Source: Siphonodentalium dalli (taxonomy: Eukaryota; Mollusca; Scaphopoda; Gadilida; Siphonodentaliidae). Taken from it: DNA of 64,000 nucleotides. Where the stretch lies: assembly GCA_032622095.1 (NCBI GenBank), contig CP136066.1, forward strand, positions 205,118,978 through 205,182,977, given 5' to 3'. Positions 54,501-64,000 of this stretch are shown here, one piece after another. A program made the position numbers and the translations under genes. How positions within the stretch are numbered: position 1 is the stretch's first letter; each line of letters begins with the position of its first letter. The notes under the pieces were generated by a model, which was not told the origin of the DNA, did no database searches, and worked only from the letters and a program-made list of their open reading frames with translations.

Positions 54501-57500
54501 CGCCATTTTATGACTCAAGCCATAAATGAATTTATATTAAATAATTCAATTTTACTTTTACGATAGCCTGTTATTAACCGGAACGTTTTGAGTAGACATC
54601 GTCGACTCAAATTAGTTATTTTATAATATAATATTCATATTAGATCTCTATTGTCACCGGGAATTTATTGAAATTGGTGTACATTACCCCTTTAAATGAG
54701 CAAATTAATACTTTAAGAGAAAACAATACAAAAAAAAAATTCCAATCCACAAACATGTATGACTTCAGTACATACATGATTGATTAACTGGTTCAACTAT
54801 TGCTTGAAATGTGTTTTGATCTAAATCAATTGGCTCAACTTGTGTTCATTGCTTTTTAAGGAACTAACAATTTTGATGGTAAAGTTAATACACAGAATGA
54901 CACGATGTGTAAATTGGTTTGTCGATACAGAATTAAAAATACAGGATTAGAAGGGTTATTTAGGCTTATACAGGGCATCTTTGTCACGTGTGATGATTCT
55001 TTTATTTAAATAGTTCCAGTTTCATGGTTGAGGCGAACGTCATGTACGTCATTTTACGTCAACGAGATGCGTATGGAACATACGTTCCATATGGATTTGT
55101 AAATATGGAACAGCAATAACACTGTACGTTTAGGAACAATCGTGTAATAAATGATGGTTTTTTTCTAAATTCAGCCCGGTTAGGCCCCGTCATTGGAAAC
55201 ACTAACTAGGCATCGTGCCATTTTCAAAACGCGAAGACTTCTTAGCATACTAGAATCTTGGTGCCCAACTAAAAGCTTCACTTGAGTAAATGGAATTCCC
55301 TCTGCCAAAAAATAGAGAAAATTTTATGACAATGTTTACATTAGGCCACATGTTTCTCAGGCACGTTTATTTTCAAAACAAGGGGGGAGGCAGGTATTTA
55401 TTTTAGACCAAAATTTACCGGGAGGCAGGTTTTTATGTCTGAATTTTTATGGGGAAAATTTTGCGGGAGGCAGGTTTTTATATGTGACTTTTTACAAAAA
55501 AAATTATATTGGGAGGTGCGCTACGAGATGCCTGTTCAAGATTCAAGATGCCAAAATGTGTCTCCCTTCATAGGTGGATGAAAAAATTGATATATAATAT
55601 ACTACCATGCAGTACATGTATGGCAAATTGATATTAATAACATTGACTGAACTGAATTATTTAAGTGATATTTAAAATATTCAGTTCAGTCAATGCTATT
55701 AATATCAATTTGCCATACATGTACTGCATGTAGTAGAATTTAAAACTAGTTTTTAATATACAGCATGGAGATTTGGATTTTGGGGGTAAATTAAAATATG
55801 ACTGGCTGTTTTGATTTTGATTGAAATTTTAATGTAAAATAAAAAGTGAATGGAAGGTGCAGGTAATCCATCTGTACTACTGTGCTATTGGTTTTTCGTA
55901 TATTTATTTGGAAGAAGCGGCCAACTATGTCCGCAACTTCAGCCGCATTCAGCTCCATCGATACACGGTCGAACTCATCCGTCTTTCGTTTGGAAACACT
56001 GACATTTACGCCAAATTACGGAACTCTCATCACATTCACAATGAACGGATTTATCCTTCATAAAATTGTGTTGTGTCGGAAGTGTCTATGTTGATTATCC
56101 TCCATGGAATCAATACATGTCCATTTTCAATCACGAAAATATTTAGCAGCGCCAAGTTTTTGGTTGGCAATTATCGCAATACGGCAGGGGAACACTGACG
56201 TTCGTACTCATATTTCACCAATTTTTGTACCTAGCTTGTACCTAAGTTTCACGGGAAAATGGCTAATTTGATTCTATTTGTCGTTATATACATATTTATC
56301 ACCCCATTATTCATTTTCATAAAAATAAAATAAAAGAAGCCGAAGATGACATGTGCAATATGTTTGAAGCATGAATTTGGCGATAAGTTGTTATCAGAGT
56401 ACGTTATACTTGTGATGGTTACGTTACGCACACAGTGTTCCCCTATCGTATTGCGATAATCGCTAACCCATGTTTTTTGAGGTGGTGCGTTCGATATGCG
56501 TTCGGAGTAGTTGGAAGTAGAGTTATCCCTCTATAACCAATGACCGGCTTACTGCAGTTACACACATGATATAAACGGAACACGCGGTGCACATTTATAG
56601 CAGGCGGGCACTTTATATACTTTTTATTTTCGTTGTCGAATAAAAAGCTCCCAGCGGCGGATTTTTAAGGGGGGCGGCGGTGCCTGAGAAACATAATTAA
56701 GTTAATGTGGTCTTATTAACCCTTAAATGACAGAAACTGATGCAGCATTTAAGATCTAGTAAGCCAGTGCATTCTCTTGTATATGCGAGGCTCTCTATGG
56801 GAGACTCGCATATATAAGATAATGCATGGCACAGGATCTTTAATGCTGCACCAGTTCCTGCCATGAAAGGGTTAATTGTTTCTAAGACAATTTTGTTTTA
56901 AAATTGGGTTAAATATTCAATGCCAATGAGCAGCACTGGTGCAGCATTAAAGATCCTGTGCCAGTGCATTTTCTTATATATGTGAGTCTCCCATAGGGAG
57001 CCTCACATATATAAGAGAATGCGCTGGCTTACAAGGTTCAAGGTAAATATTGTTAGGCAATGCATTCTCTTAGATATGTGAGTCTCCCATAGGGATAATG
57101 CATTGGCACAGGGTTTTGCAAAAGTTTAGGAAGCTCATGTCATGGAAGGTTTAAACAATACTATGGAAATACAGTAATGCCCTAAATAATCGACTCCTTA
57201 ACCACAGCAGAATTATGGGTAACTTTTCAGGATTTAGTAGGAAATATGGCTAATTGACATCCTTTGGAAAGCTCTCACTGAGAGCTTTCCGATGACTGGC
57301 AACAAGCTATATTTCTGGCTAAATCCTGAAAAATTACCCATAATTCTGCTGTGGTTAAGGAGTCGATTATTTAGGGCATTACTGTATGTATATTTAGGTT
57401 TCTCAAGCTTTATAAATGTACATCATGGCATGAAGAAAGTCTGTTATGATATCTAAGACACAAACAAATATAAATTTTAATGTTTCACTCACTTTGGGTA

Positions 57501-57651
57501 ATCACTGGCCAGAAAAAAAACCCTACAATTTGCTAGATGTGATGACCACACATATAAACCCACTTACCTCTATTCCAGAGCAGCATATGCTGTAGTTCAA
57601 CAGAAGAGATTCTGTGTCAGTCCTAATGAGGGATTTGCTAACCAGTTGCTA
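45504..57651 (+). CDS. STYX: STYX-like pseudophosphatase gene, six exons, partial
   Basis: Exons at 45504-45557, 47282-47379, 50955-51015, 51755-51831, 53373-53423 and 57579-57651 read in one consistent frame through canonical acceptor and donor sites. Motifs in order are EVIPRLYLGPYAVAMRNK, LQKCGITHIVCIRQN, the YLVLDVADSSTENI segment, LVHGNAGISR (phosphate-binding loop), SAAFVIAYLMEKL and QQKRFCVSPNEGFANQLL. The usual catalytic Cys of the dual-specificity phosphatase loop (His-Cys-x5-Arg) is Gly here, the hallmark of STYX. STYX acts as a catalytically dead binding competitor (ERK1/2 nuclear anchor, FBXW7 partner in vertebrates). The first exon and the final coding exon(s) after 57651 were not located. 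Introns are large (0.7-4.2 kb) and full of repeats. Confidence 0.9.
45751..46224. mobile_element. inverted-repeat element in STYX intron
   Basis: tatgtgacccgccatatcaaatccagtcgtaagtcggga at 45748 is inverted at 46183-46224. Each end holds one full copy of the ATGCATTCTCTTATATATGCGAG hairpin (45805-45875 and 46098-46172). The interior is unrelated AT-rich sequence. Confidence 0.8.
46225..47200. other. intron, no other gene seen
   Basis: AT-rich intron sequence. aaacctctacaaaccgaac near 46300 and its inverted counterpart near 47110-47175 (ggtttggagaggtttt) hint at a degenerate inverted-repeat element. Confidence 0.4.
47282..47379 (+). CDS. STYX: STYX exon b
   Basis: Acceptor ttttgtgcag, donor gtgagt at 47380, leaving phase 2. 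Encodes LDTLQKCGITHIVCIRQNVE and the following PNFPDHF. Confidence 0.88.
47810..50554. repeat. 31-bp minisatellite array in STYX intron
   Basis: Consensus CACCCCTCTCTGTTAACTGG plus TATTCAGGATT, about 88 units. Variants differ mainly in the last bases (aggatt, atgatt, agtatg, tgggatt, agata), and the agtatg-tgggatt-agata order recurs as a higher-order block at both ends while aggatt/atgatt units fill the centre. All units carry GTTAAC. It lies between STYX exons b and c and ends in a G run at 50555. Confidence 0.95.
50730..50815. repeat. ATGCATTCTCTTATATATGCGAG hairpin family, degenerate copy
   Basis: gccagcacattctcttatatgtgcgaggctc and gagactcgcaataataagacaatgcatt face each other around tttatggg. 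Confidence 0.7.
50955..51015 (+). CDS. STYX: STYX exon c
   Basis: Acceptor cctcttacag, donor gtaccg at 51016, phase 0 at the end. Encodes the YLVLDVADSSTENIIQHFNK segment, which contains the Asp-x-Ala/Asp general acid region of the fold. Confidence 0.87.
51176..51635. mobile_element. TTAA MITE, second full copy
   Basis: TTAA at 51176-51179 and 51632-51635 flank AGGTACTCAATC...GATTGAGTACCT. The inner tattcgagtcgaggaaccca matches the Polinton-borne copy at 12061-12537. Confidence 0.85.
51755..51831 (+). CDS. STYX: STYX exon d, Gly in place of catalytic Cys
   Basis: Acceptor tgtttacag, donor gtcagt at 51832. Encodes VRDFLDECYEQNGCALVHGN and AGISR; the loop His-Gly-x5-Arg has Gly where active enzymes have Cys. 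A palindromic MITE starts 8 bp after the splice point. Confidence 0.92.
51832..52101. mobile_element. four-arm palindromic MITE at a STYX splice donor
   Basis: An 8-bp duplication gtcagttg lies at 51832-51839 and 52094-52101. The element 51840-52093 begins CAAGCCTTGAAAT and ends ATTTCAAGGCTTG. Each half is itself a palindrome built from cagaatgaggt(t/c)cccaga and gggtgaattt. The whole can fold as a cruciform. Eight-bp duplications fit hAT. Related degraded copies lie at 57690 and 57990. Confidence 0.85.
52858..53195 (+). repeat. tRNA-derived SINE
   Basis: The head cattggcttggccgctatgag... gtttgaatctcgcgcca contains A- and B-box-like blocks. A middle tgacccttgagcaaggtcgctc and a tail gaaaggcgctttacaaatgcta plus (ATT)n follow. 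That tail form is shared by many invertebrate SINEs. Box assignment is by eye. Confidence 0.6.
53373..53423 (+). CDS. STYX: STYX exon e
   Basis: Acceptor atctttccag, donor gtaagt at 53424. Encodes AAFVIAYLMEKLDLSY, the helix after the phosphate loop. Confidence 0.87.
   Translation, partial: RSFCDCVPHGEVRSVV
54040..54695. mobile_element. TTAA-flanked MITE, second family
   Basis: TTAA 54040-54043 and 54692-54695 bracket AGGGGTACTGTACAC and GTGTACATTACCCCT. The interior is AT-rich with no transposase. Its ends differ from the AGGTACTCAA family. Confidence 0.75.
54899..54955. repeat. partial copy of the 30.68-kb palindrome arm
   Basis: gacacgatgtgtaaattggtttgtcgatac followed by aattaaaaatacaggattag, which in the 30.6-kb region lies inverted just upstream of the palindrome. 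Confidence 0.6.
55605..55738. repeat. 134-bp palindrome
   Basis: Arms catgcagtacatgtatggcaaattgatattaataacattgactgaactgaat and their inverse around tatttaagtgatatttaaaa. Nearly perfect. Confidence 0.85.
56160..56470. mobile_element. short inverted-repeat element
   Basis: ggcaattatcgcaatacggcaggggaacactg at 56165 and cagtgttcccctatcgtattgcgataatcgct at 56433 are inverted ends. No coding frame. Confidence 0.7.
56758..57112. repeat. three clustered hairpins of the ATGCATTCTCTTATATATGCGAG family
   Basis: Full copies at 56760-56830 and 56955-57030, and a half copy at 57058-57110. Between them gcagcatttaagatc and its inverse join the first two into a larger inverted repeat. Confidence 0.8.
57173..57386. 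mobile_element. palindromic MITE
   Basis: tacagtaatgccctaaataatcgactcc... gattt at 57171 is inverted at 57315-57386, with a second inner hairpin ggaaagctctca/tgagagctttcc. It lies 190 bp before STYX exon f. Confidence 0.85.
57579..57651 (+). CDS. STYX: STYX exon f
   Basis: Acceptor tctattccag, donor gtaagt at 57652, phase 0 at the end. Encodes AAYAVVQQKRFCVSPNEGFA and NQLL. The next exon, expected to continue the last helix, was not recognised downstream. Confidence 0.87.
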
Positions 57652-57689
57652 GTAAGTGCTTAATAAATAACTGATTTAGTTTTCACCAA

Positions 57690-58110
57690 GCCTGCAAATA
57701 GTGTGTCTGTCAATTGCAGAATAAGGTCCGCAGAGGGTGAATTTAGTGATGCTATCCCACAAGGTGATGGCCAAATTGACCCTCTGGGAACCTCATTCTG
57801 CTTAGGCCTCAACTGCTGTGGGAGACCTAGGATCAGATTGAAGTTCCCCAGTTGAAGTGGGTGATGTTCACCCATTAGTCACCTCGATTATACATTTTAT
57901 CTTCTGCAAATTAGGGAATATAGAAACTTCCCAGAAGTAACTAAAAATAATGTTAATTTGAGACTATAGAGACTTTCCAGAAGATGAGGCTTAAGCAGAA
58001 TGAGGTCCCCAGAGGGTGAATTTGGTAATGCCAGCCCACTGTGCAGGACAGCGTCACTGAATTCACCCTCTGGGAACATCATTTTGCAGATGACAGACAC
58101 ACTATTTCCA
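57690..58110. repeat. two degraded copies of the four-arm MITE
   Basis: tgtgtctgtcaattgcagaa... gagggtgaattt... cctcattctgctta at 57701-57805, and gcagaatgaggtccccagag... gacagacacactatttcc at 57994-58108. Confidence 0.8.
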
Positions 58111-59030
58111 GACTTAGTCGTCACAGATATTTGTCCGTGGAAATGTTTGTTACCCGACTAAAAAATCAAGTAAATTCTCGTCTGAAGGAATTAAACATAG
58201 GATATTCATTGAATTAACACCACAAATTTGAATTAAAGGCTCATACTTTATCGACTGAATTTAAAAGTTAAAACGACCGGTGATCATTTTATTCAACAGC
58301 TTATACAATTAATTACTGCAATCAGTATGAGAAGTCATTGAATTATTATTGCTTCAAAGTTCCATGTCTAAAATCATGTGCATGCATCCACCAACAATTT
58401 CCTTTAGCTCACCCTACAGCCACATCTCTTGTCCGATCGTCACCAAACTTCATATGGATCTTTGGGGTGACATCTAGATAGGAGCCATCAATTTATTCCA
58501 AAATATCACTAAAAAATATTCGCCACATCTTGGATTTCAAATTTGAATCCATCGCCACACCCGCAGCCAGCATTTATTGTAGATTTGTTTTGAAAATTCA
58601 CAGGCATGTTTAGAGCAATCAAGTTTCTGAATTTTGTTGAAAATAAAATGGCCGCCAGTGGCCATCTTGGAATTTACTCTTTCCATGACTAAATTCTTCT
58701 CCACATCTTACAGGCTACATCCCTCATCCGATTGTCACTAAACTTCATATGGATCTTCATTGTGACCACTAGATGGGAGCCATAAAATTTTTCCAAATTT
58801 TGTTGAAAACGATCCAATTGAGTACAAAGCTTCATATGGCTCTTCAGGTTGAAAGTTCTCTTGTATTACCTAAACATTTAAACTTTCCGCATTCATTATC
58901 GATCCATTGACTGAAATGTATGAGATTATCCCCTCTCCAATTGTAGCTACAGTGTCATTGACACTTTCATTCCTTTCTATATTATTTATAAGCACCAATA
59001 ATCTCATCAATTACTAGTATTTTTGCCCCA
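58111..59030. other. no gene seen
   Basis: Contains two degenerate copies of a unit with caccaaacttcatatggatctt (58448 and 58736) and gccaccatctagatgggagcca-like text. It may be repeat-derived. I found no STYX exon in it. Confidence 0.4.
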
Positions 59031-60542
59031 GATAAATATAATCATGTCTCCCTTCAGATAAATATAATGTCTCCCTTCAGATAAATATAATCATGTTTCC
59101 ATTCAGATAAATATAATCATGTCTCCCTTCAAATAAATATAATATGTTTCCCTTCAGATAAATATAACCATGTCTCCCTTCAGATAAATATAATATGTTT
59201 CCCTTCAGATAAATATAATCATGTCTCCCTTCAGATAAATATAATCATGTTTCCCTTCAGATAAATATAATCATGTCTCCCTTCAGATAAATATAATCAT
59301 GTCTCCCTTCAGATAAATATAATCATGTTTCCCTTCAGATAAATATAATCATGTTTCCCTTCAGATAAATATAATCATGTTTCCCTTCAGATAAATATCA
59401 ATATAATCATGTCTCCCTTCAGATAAATATAATCATGTTTCACTTCAGATAAATATAATCATGTTTCCCTTCAGATAAATATAATCATGTCTCTCTTCAT
59501 GTTTCCCTTCAGATAAATATAATCATGTTTCTTCCCAGATAAATATAATCATGTTTCACTTCAGATAAATATAATCATGTGTCCCTTCAGATAAATATAA
59601 TCATGTTTCACCCCAGATAAATATAATCATGTTTCCCTTCAGATAAATATAATCATGTCTCCCTTCAGATAAATATAATCATGTCTCCCTTCAGATAGAT
59701 ATAATCATGTTTCCCTTCGATAGATATGATCATGTTTCCCTTCAGATAAATATAATCATGTTTCTCCCCAGATAAATATAATCATGTTTCCCTTCAGATA
59801 AATATAATCATGTTTCCCTTCAGATAAATATAATCATGTTTCCCTTCAGATAAATATAATCATGTTTCCCTTCAGATAAATATAATAATGTTTCCCTTCA
59901 GATAAATATAATCATGTCTCTCTTCATATAGATATAATCATGTTCCCTTCAGATAAATATAATCATGTTTCCCTTCAGATAAATATAATCATGTCTCCCT
60001 TCAGATAAATATAATCATGTTTCTTCCCAGATAAATATAATCATGTTTCCCTTCAGATAAATATAATCATGTTTCCCTTCAGATAAATATAATCATGTCT
60101 CCCTTCAGATAAATATAATCATGTCTCCCTTCAGATAAATATAATCATGTTTCCCTTCAGATAAATATTATCATGTTTCCCTTCAGATAAATATAATCAT
60201 GTCTCCCTTCAGATAAATATAATCATGTCTCCCTTCAGATAAACATAATCATGTTTCCCTTCAGATAAATATAATCATGTCTCCCTTCAGATAAATATAA
60301 TCATGTTTCCCTTCAGATAAATATTATCATGTTTCCCTTCAGATAAATATAATCATGTCTCCCTTCAGATAAATATAATCATGTCTCCCTTCAGATAAAC
60401 ATAATCATGTTTCCCTTCAGATAAATATAATCATGTCTCCCTTCAGATAAATATAATCATGTCTCCCTTCAGATAAATATAATCATGTTTCCCTTCAGAT
60501 AAATATAATCATGTTTCCCTTCAGATAAACATAATCATGTTT
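59030..60542. repeat. 26-bp minisatellite, first block
   Basis: Consensus CAGATAAATATAATCATGTTTCCCTT, about 58 units, alternating TTTCCC and CTCCC forms. There are no spacers between units, and it lacks CRISPR features. Confidence 0.95.
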
Positions 60543-62180
60543 TATGGTTTATGGCAATTATGCCAAAGGGGATGTCAGGAATGATAACTTATTGGCAAGG
60601 TCCGCAAGCACCACACCGACACACCGAGCAGGCAGATAAAAACCCGCGTGATGCATCGACTGGTAACCGGAAGGCGTGAACCCACGGCTATCTAAAAGTC
60701 AACAAAAACAGTTAGGATAGTAGAACGGTTGATTATTCATCGGTTATGTGAAGTTTTAATTATGCGATAATAGTATAAGGCATATACATGTATATATTGA
60801 GTATACAGAGAAGTTACACACCCATAGTTACACAAATATAGATAAAGGTCATCGTAGCATGCATTGGATGAGTATATATACCTGTAGTTCCCGATAAATA
60901 TTGTTAAAGGTCATCGTAGTGTGCATTGGATGAGAATATATACATGTAGGTCCCGATAAATATAGTTAAAGGTCATCGTAGTTATTAGATGTATGGATAT
61001 TGTTTGCAAATTCCCAAATATATGTTTATGACGTATATTACCACATTTCCATCCATAGTTATGATGCATAGTAACCCTCCCCATTTATGTATGATGTATA
61101 CGTCGCACATCTTACAGTTATAATGTATATCACTCCTTTCCCATTAGTTAAGTTCTATGTCAACATGTTAACGTGTATGTCAGATATGATAATTTGGGCA
61201 AACTATATATAGTTGAAGGTTATCGTCTCTTATTGGACGAGCAGTTACTCATAATATCGTTAAGGGTTATCGTTGCCTATAGGATGAAAATTGTTAGTAA
61301 ATTCATAAATATATGGATAGAGTTAAATGGTTTCCATAGATGCATACATACAGCAACAGTTTATCGCTGTCAGATATTATATATTTTGATTTTATAAACC
61401 TTATTATAAATGGCACACCTTTTCTGGTGGTATGTTTGTGTATATGTTTATTGTTATGCAGTGTTTGACTATCAGTATATCCTGATGGTTTTGGAGGAAA
61501 AATAAGTCCGTATTAAAATAAATAATAAATAAACACATCTTCATGCAACACAGCAGCCCCGGGTCAAAGGGCAACCATGCAGCAAGCATCCACACATCAC
61601 ACGACAACATGTCCATCTTACACTTGTCATGATAATTGATAAATAGGGCTGTTGTTAGTAAGTAATTCAATTACAAACCTATACATATGACATGGTGAAC
61701 GCTCTTTACGTAGAGTATATAACAGTTATGTATATATATGGTATACATCGGTTGGAATTGTGTTCAAAGTTCCCATGCATACAATTTGTTATCGTGATAG
61801 CAGACAAAAGCGTGGGCCATCCCACATACAGGTATACAATCAACATCCATACGTTAAAAGGTTTGTTGGTTAACGGGTCCTGTTTCTAAAGTGGTGTTGA
61901 CATGTGGAACTATGTAAACATGTCATATTTACTGTATTTGAGTGTTTATTTTTTTAGTGTTTATTTTTTGACTTATCGTACTAGCTTGATAACACAGAAG
62001 GAATCAATTGTTTGGAAAATGTTTACTAAGTCCGTTCCGAAATCATATTTTTGTACCGAAAGTTGGTCCTATAAAAAAATGTTTGGCCACAGCAGCTCAT
62101 CAGGTACACCTCTGGTCTATAACAGATATAAAGCAATCTGTTATTTCATATATGGTTTCGGGAGTTAAGTGCACGACCTT
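60543..62180. mobile_element. 1.64-kb insertion within the 26-bp array
   Basis: Non-repeat sequence interrupts the array with ataatcatgttt on both sides (60531-60542 and 62181-62192), compatible with a target duplication or simply with the array period. Inside, gttaaaggtcatcgtag... gcattggatgag is repeated three times (60840-60985). No terminal inverted repeat or protein was found. Confidence 0.45.
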
Positions 62181-64000
62181 ATAATCATGTTTCCCTTCAG
62201 ATAGATATAATCATGTTTCCCTTCAGATAAATATAATCATGTTTTCCTTCAGATAAATATAATCATGTTTCCCTTCAGATAGATATAATCATGTCTCCCT
62301 TCAGATAAATATAATCATGTTTCCCTTCAGATAAATATAATCATGTCTCCCTTCAGATAAATATAATAATGTTTCCCTTCAGATAAATATAATCATGTCT
62401 CCCTTCAGATAAATATAATCATGTCTCCCTTCAGATAAATATAACCATGTTTCCCTTCAGATAAATATGTTTCCCTTCAGATAAATATAATCATGTTTCC
62501 CTTCAGATAAATATAATCATGTCTCCCTTCAGATAAATATAACCATGTTTCCCTTCAGATAAATATGTTTCCCTTCAGATAAATATAATCATGTTTCCCT
62601 TCAGATAAATATAATCATGTCTCCCTTCAGATAAATATAATAATGTTTCCCTTCAGATAAATATAATCATGTCTCCCTTCAGATAAATATAATCATGTCT
62701 CCCTTCAGATAAATATAACCATGTCTCCCTTCAGATAAATATAATCATGTTTCCCTTCAGATAAATATGTTTCCCTTCAGATAAATATAATCATGTTTCC
62801 CTTCAGATAAATATAATCATGTTTCCCTTCAGATAAATATAATCATGTCTCCCTTCAGATAAATATAATCATGTTTCCCTTCAGATAAATATAATAATGT
62901 TTCCCTTCAGATAAATATAATCATGTCTCCCTTCAGATAAATATAACCATGTCTGCCTTCAGATAAATATAATCATGTCTCCCTTCAGATAAATATAATC
63001 ATGTTTCCCTTCAGATAAATATAATCATGTCTCCCTTCAGATAAATATAATCATGTCTCCCTTCAGATAAATATAATCATGTCTCCCTTCAGATAAATAT
63101 AATCATGTCTCATTCAGATAAATATAATCATGTCTCCCTTCAGATAAATATAATCATGTCTCCCTTTAGATAAATATAATCATGTCTCCCTTCAGATAAA
63201 TATAATCATGTCTCCCTTCAGATAAATATCATGTTTCCCTTTAGATAAATATAATCATGTTTCCCTTCAGATAAATATAATATGTTTCCCTTCAGATAAA
63301 TATAATCATGTTTCCCTTCAGATAAATATAATCATGTCTCCCTTCAGATAAATATAATCATGTCTCCCTTCAGATAAATATAACCATGTCTCCCTTCAGA
63401 TAGATATAATCATGTCTCCCTTCAGATAAATATAACCATGTTTCCCTTCAGATAAATATAATCATGTCTCCCTTCAGATAAATATAGTCATGTTTCCCTT
63501 CAGATAAATATAATCATGTCTCCCTTCAGATAAATATAATCATGTCTCCCTTTAGATAAATATAATCATGTCTCCCTTCAGATAAATATAAGCATGTCTC
63601 CCTTCAGATAAATATAATCATGTTTCCCTTCAGATAAATATAATCATGTTTCCCTTCAGATAAATATAATATGTTTCCCTTCAGATAAATATAATCATGT
63701 CTCCCTTTAGATAAATATAATCATGTTTCCCTTCAGATAAATATAATCATGTCTCCCTTCAGATAAATATAATCATGTCTCCCTTCAGATAAATATAATC
63801 ATGTTTCCCTTCAGATAAATATAATCATGTCTCCCTTCAGATAAATATAATCATGTTTCCCTTCAGATAAACATAATCATGTTTCCCTTCAGATAAATAT
63901 AATCATGTCTCCCTTCAGATAAATATAATCATGTCTCCCTTCAGATAAATATAATCATGTTTCCCTTTAGATAAATATAATCATGTCTCCCTTCAGATAA
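62181..64000. repeat. 26-bp minisatellite, second block, runs off the window
   Basis: Same unit as 59030-60542, about 70 copies, in the same orientation and continuing to the last base. Shorter 16-bp variants (cagataaatatgtttccctt) recur in sets at 62458, 62563 and 62758, showing a higher-order duplication of about 105-195 bp. Confidence 0.95.

Noticed and set aside
59030-64000. CRISPR-like appearance of the 26-bp array
   Set aside because: Direct head-to-tail repeats without spacers.

Overview
The window is animal nuclear DNA, AT-rich and crowded with mobile elements. It probably comes from a marine invertebrate such as a mollusc, but the sequence alone does not fix the species. The evidence for an animal genome is a spliced STYX-type pseudophosphatase gene with canonical GT/AG introns, plus a Maverick/Polinton, a Penelope-like element, non-LTR retrotransposon remnants, a SINE, many short palindromic DNA transposons and two large minisatellites. 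No bacterial-style gene organisation is present.

Region 1 (1-1595) is non-coding apart from a non-LTR retrotransposon tail. Region 2 (1602-18817) is a complete Maverick/Polinton, a virus-like self-synthesising transposon. It is bounded by a perfect 6-bp target duplication (catgta) and about 520-bp terminal inverted repeats whose outer 230 bp are nested palindromes. It carries protein-primed DNA polymerase B, FtsK/HerA-type packaging ATPase, rve integrase with chromodomain, adenain-like protease, major and minor capsid genes, a pVI-like protein, a small membrane protein and several family-specific ORFs. Most large genes are broken by in-frame stops and frameshifts, and one by a TTAA-flanked MITE, so this copy is a fossil.

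Next to both Polinton ends lie four transcription units with unrelated or barely related ORFs (2398-2847, 3605-3357, 4381-4717 broken, 17807-18238). Each has the same promoter module upstream. Each has downstream a stem-loop matching the replication-dependent histone mRNA 3' end; in three of the four a purine-rich downstream element follows. The core genes seem to use ordinary AATAAA signals and a palindromic divergent promoter. This cassette arrangement is the most unusual thing in the window.

Region 3 (18.8-36.9 kb) is a graveyard of inverted-repeat elements. It holds a gag-like basic ORF family, non-LTR RT and hAT-like remnants, 150-bp tandem repeats, a near-perfect 152-bp palindrome, and a 2.15-kb element with about 390-bp inverted repeats around a C2H2 zinc-finger ORF interrupted by one TGA. 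Region 4 (37.2-39.6 kb) is a Penelope-like element with RT and GIY-YIG domains, nearly intact from 38458 on. Region 5 (40.0-41.6 kb) is a tandem cluster of RTE/SINE-type 3' tails.

Region 6 (45.5-57.7 kb) carries six recognisable exons of a STYX-like gene on the plus strand. The first exon and the 3' end were not found. Its introns hold a 2.7-kb 31-bp minisatellite, a SINE, two TTAA MITEs and palindromic MITEs, one of which inserted exactly at a 5' splice site. Region 7 (59.0-64.0 kb) is a 26-bp minisatellite array split by a 1.64-kb insertion and running off the window end.
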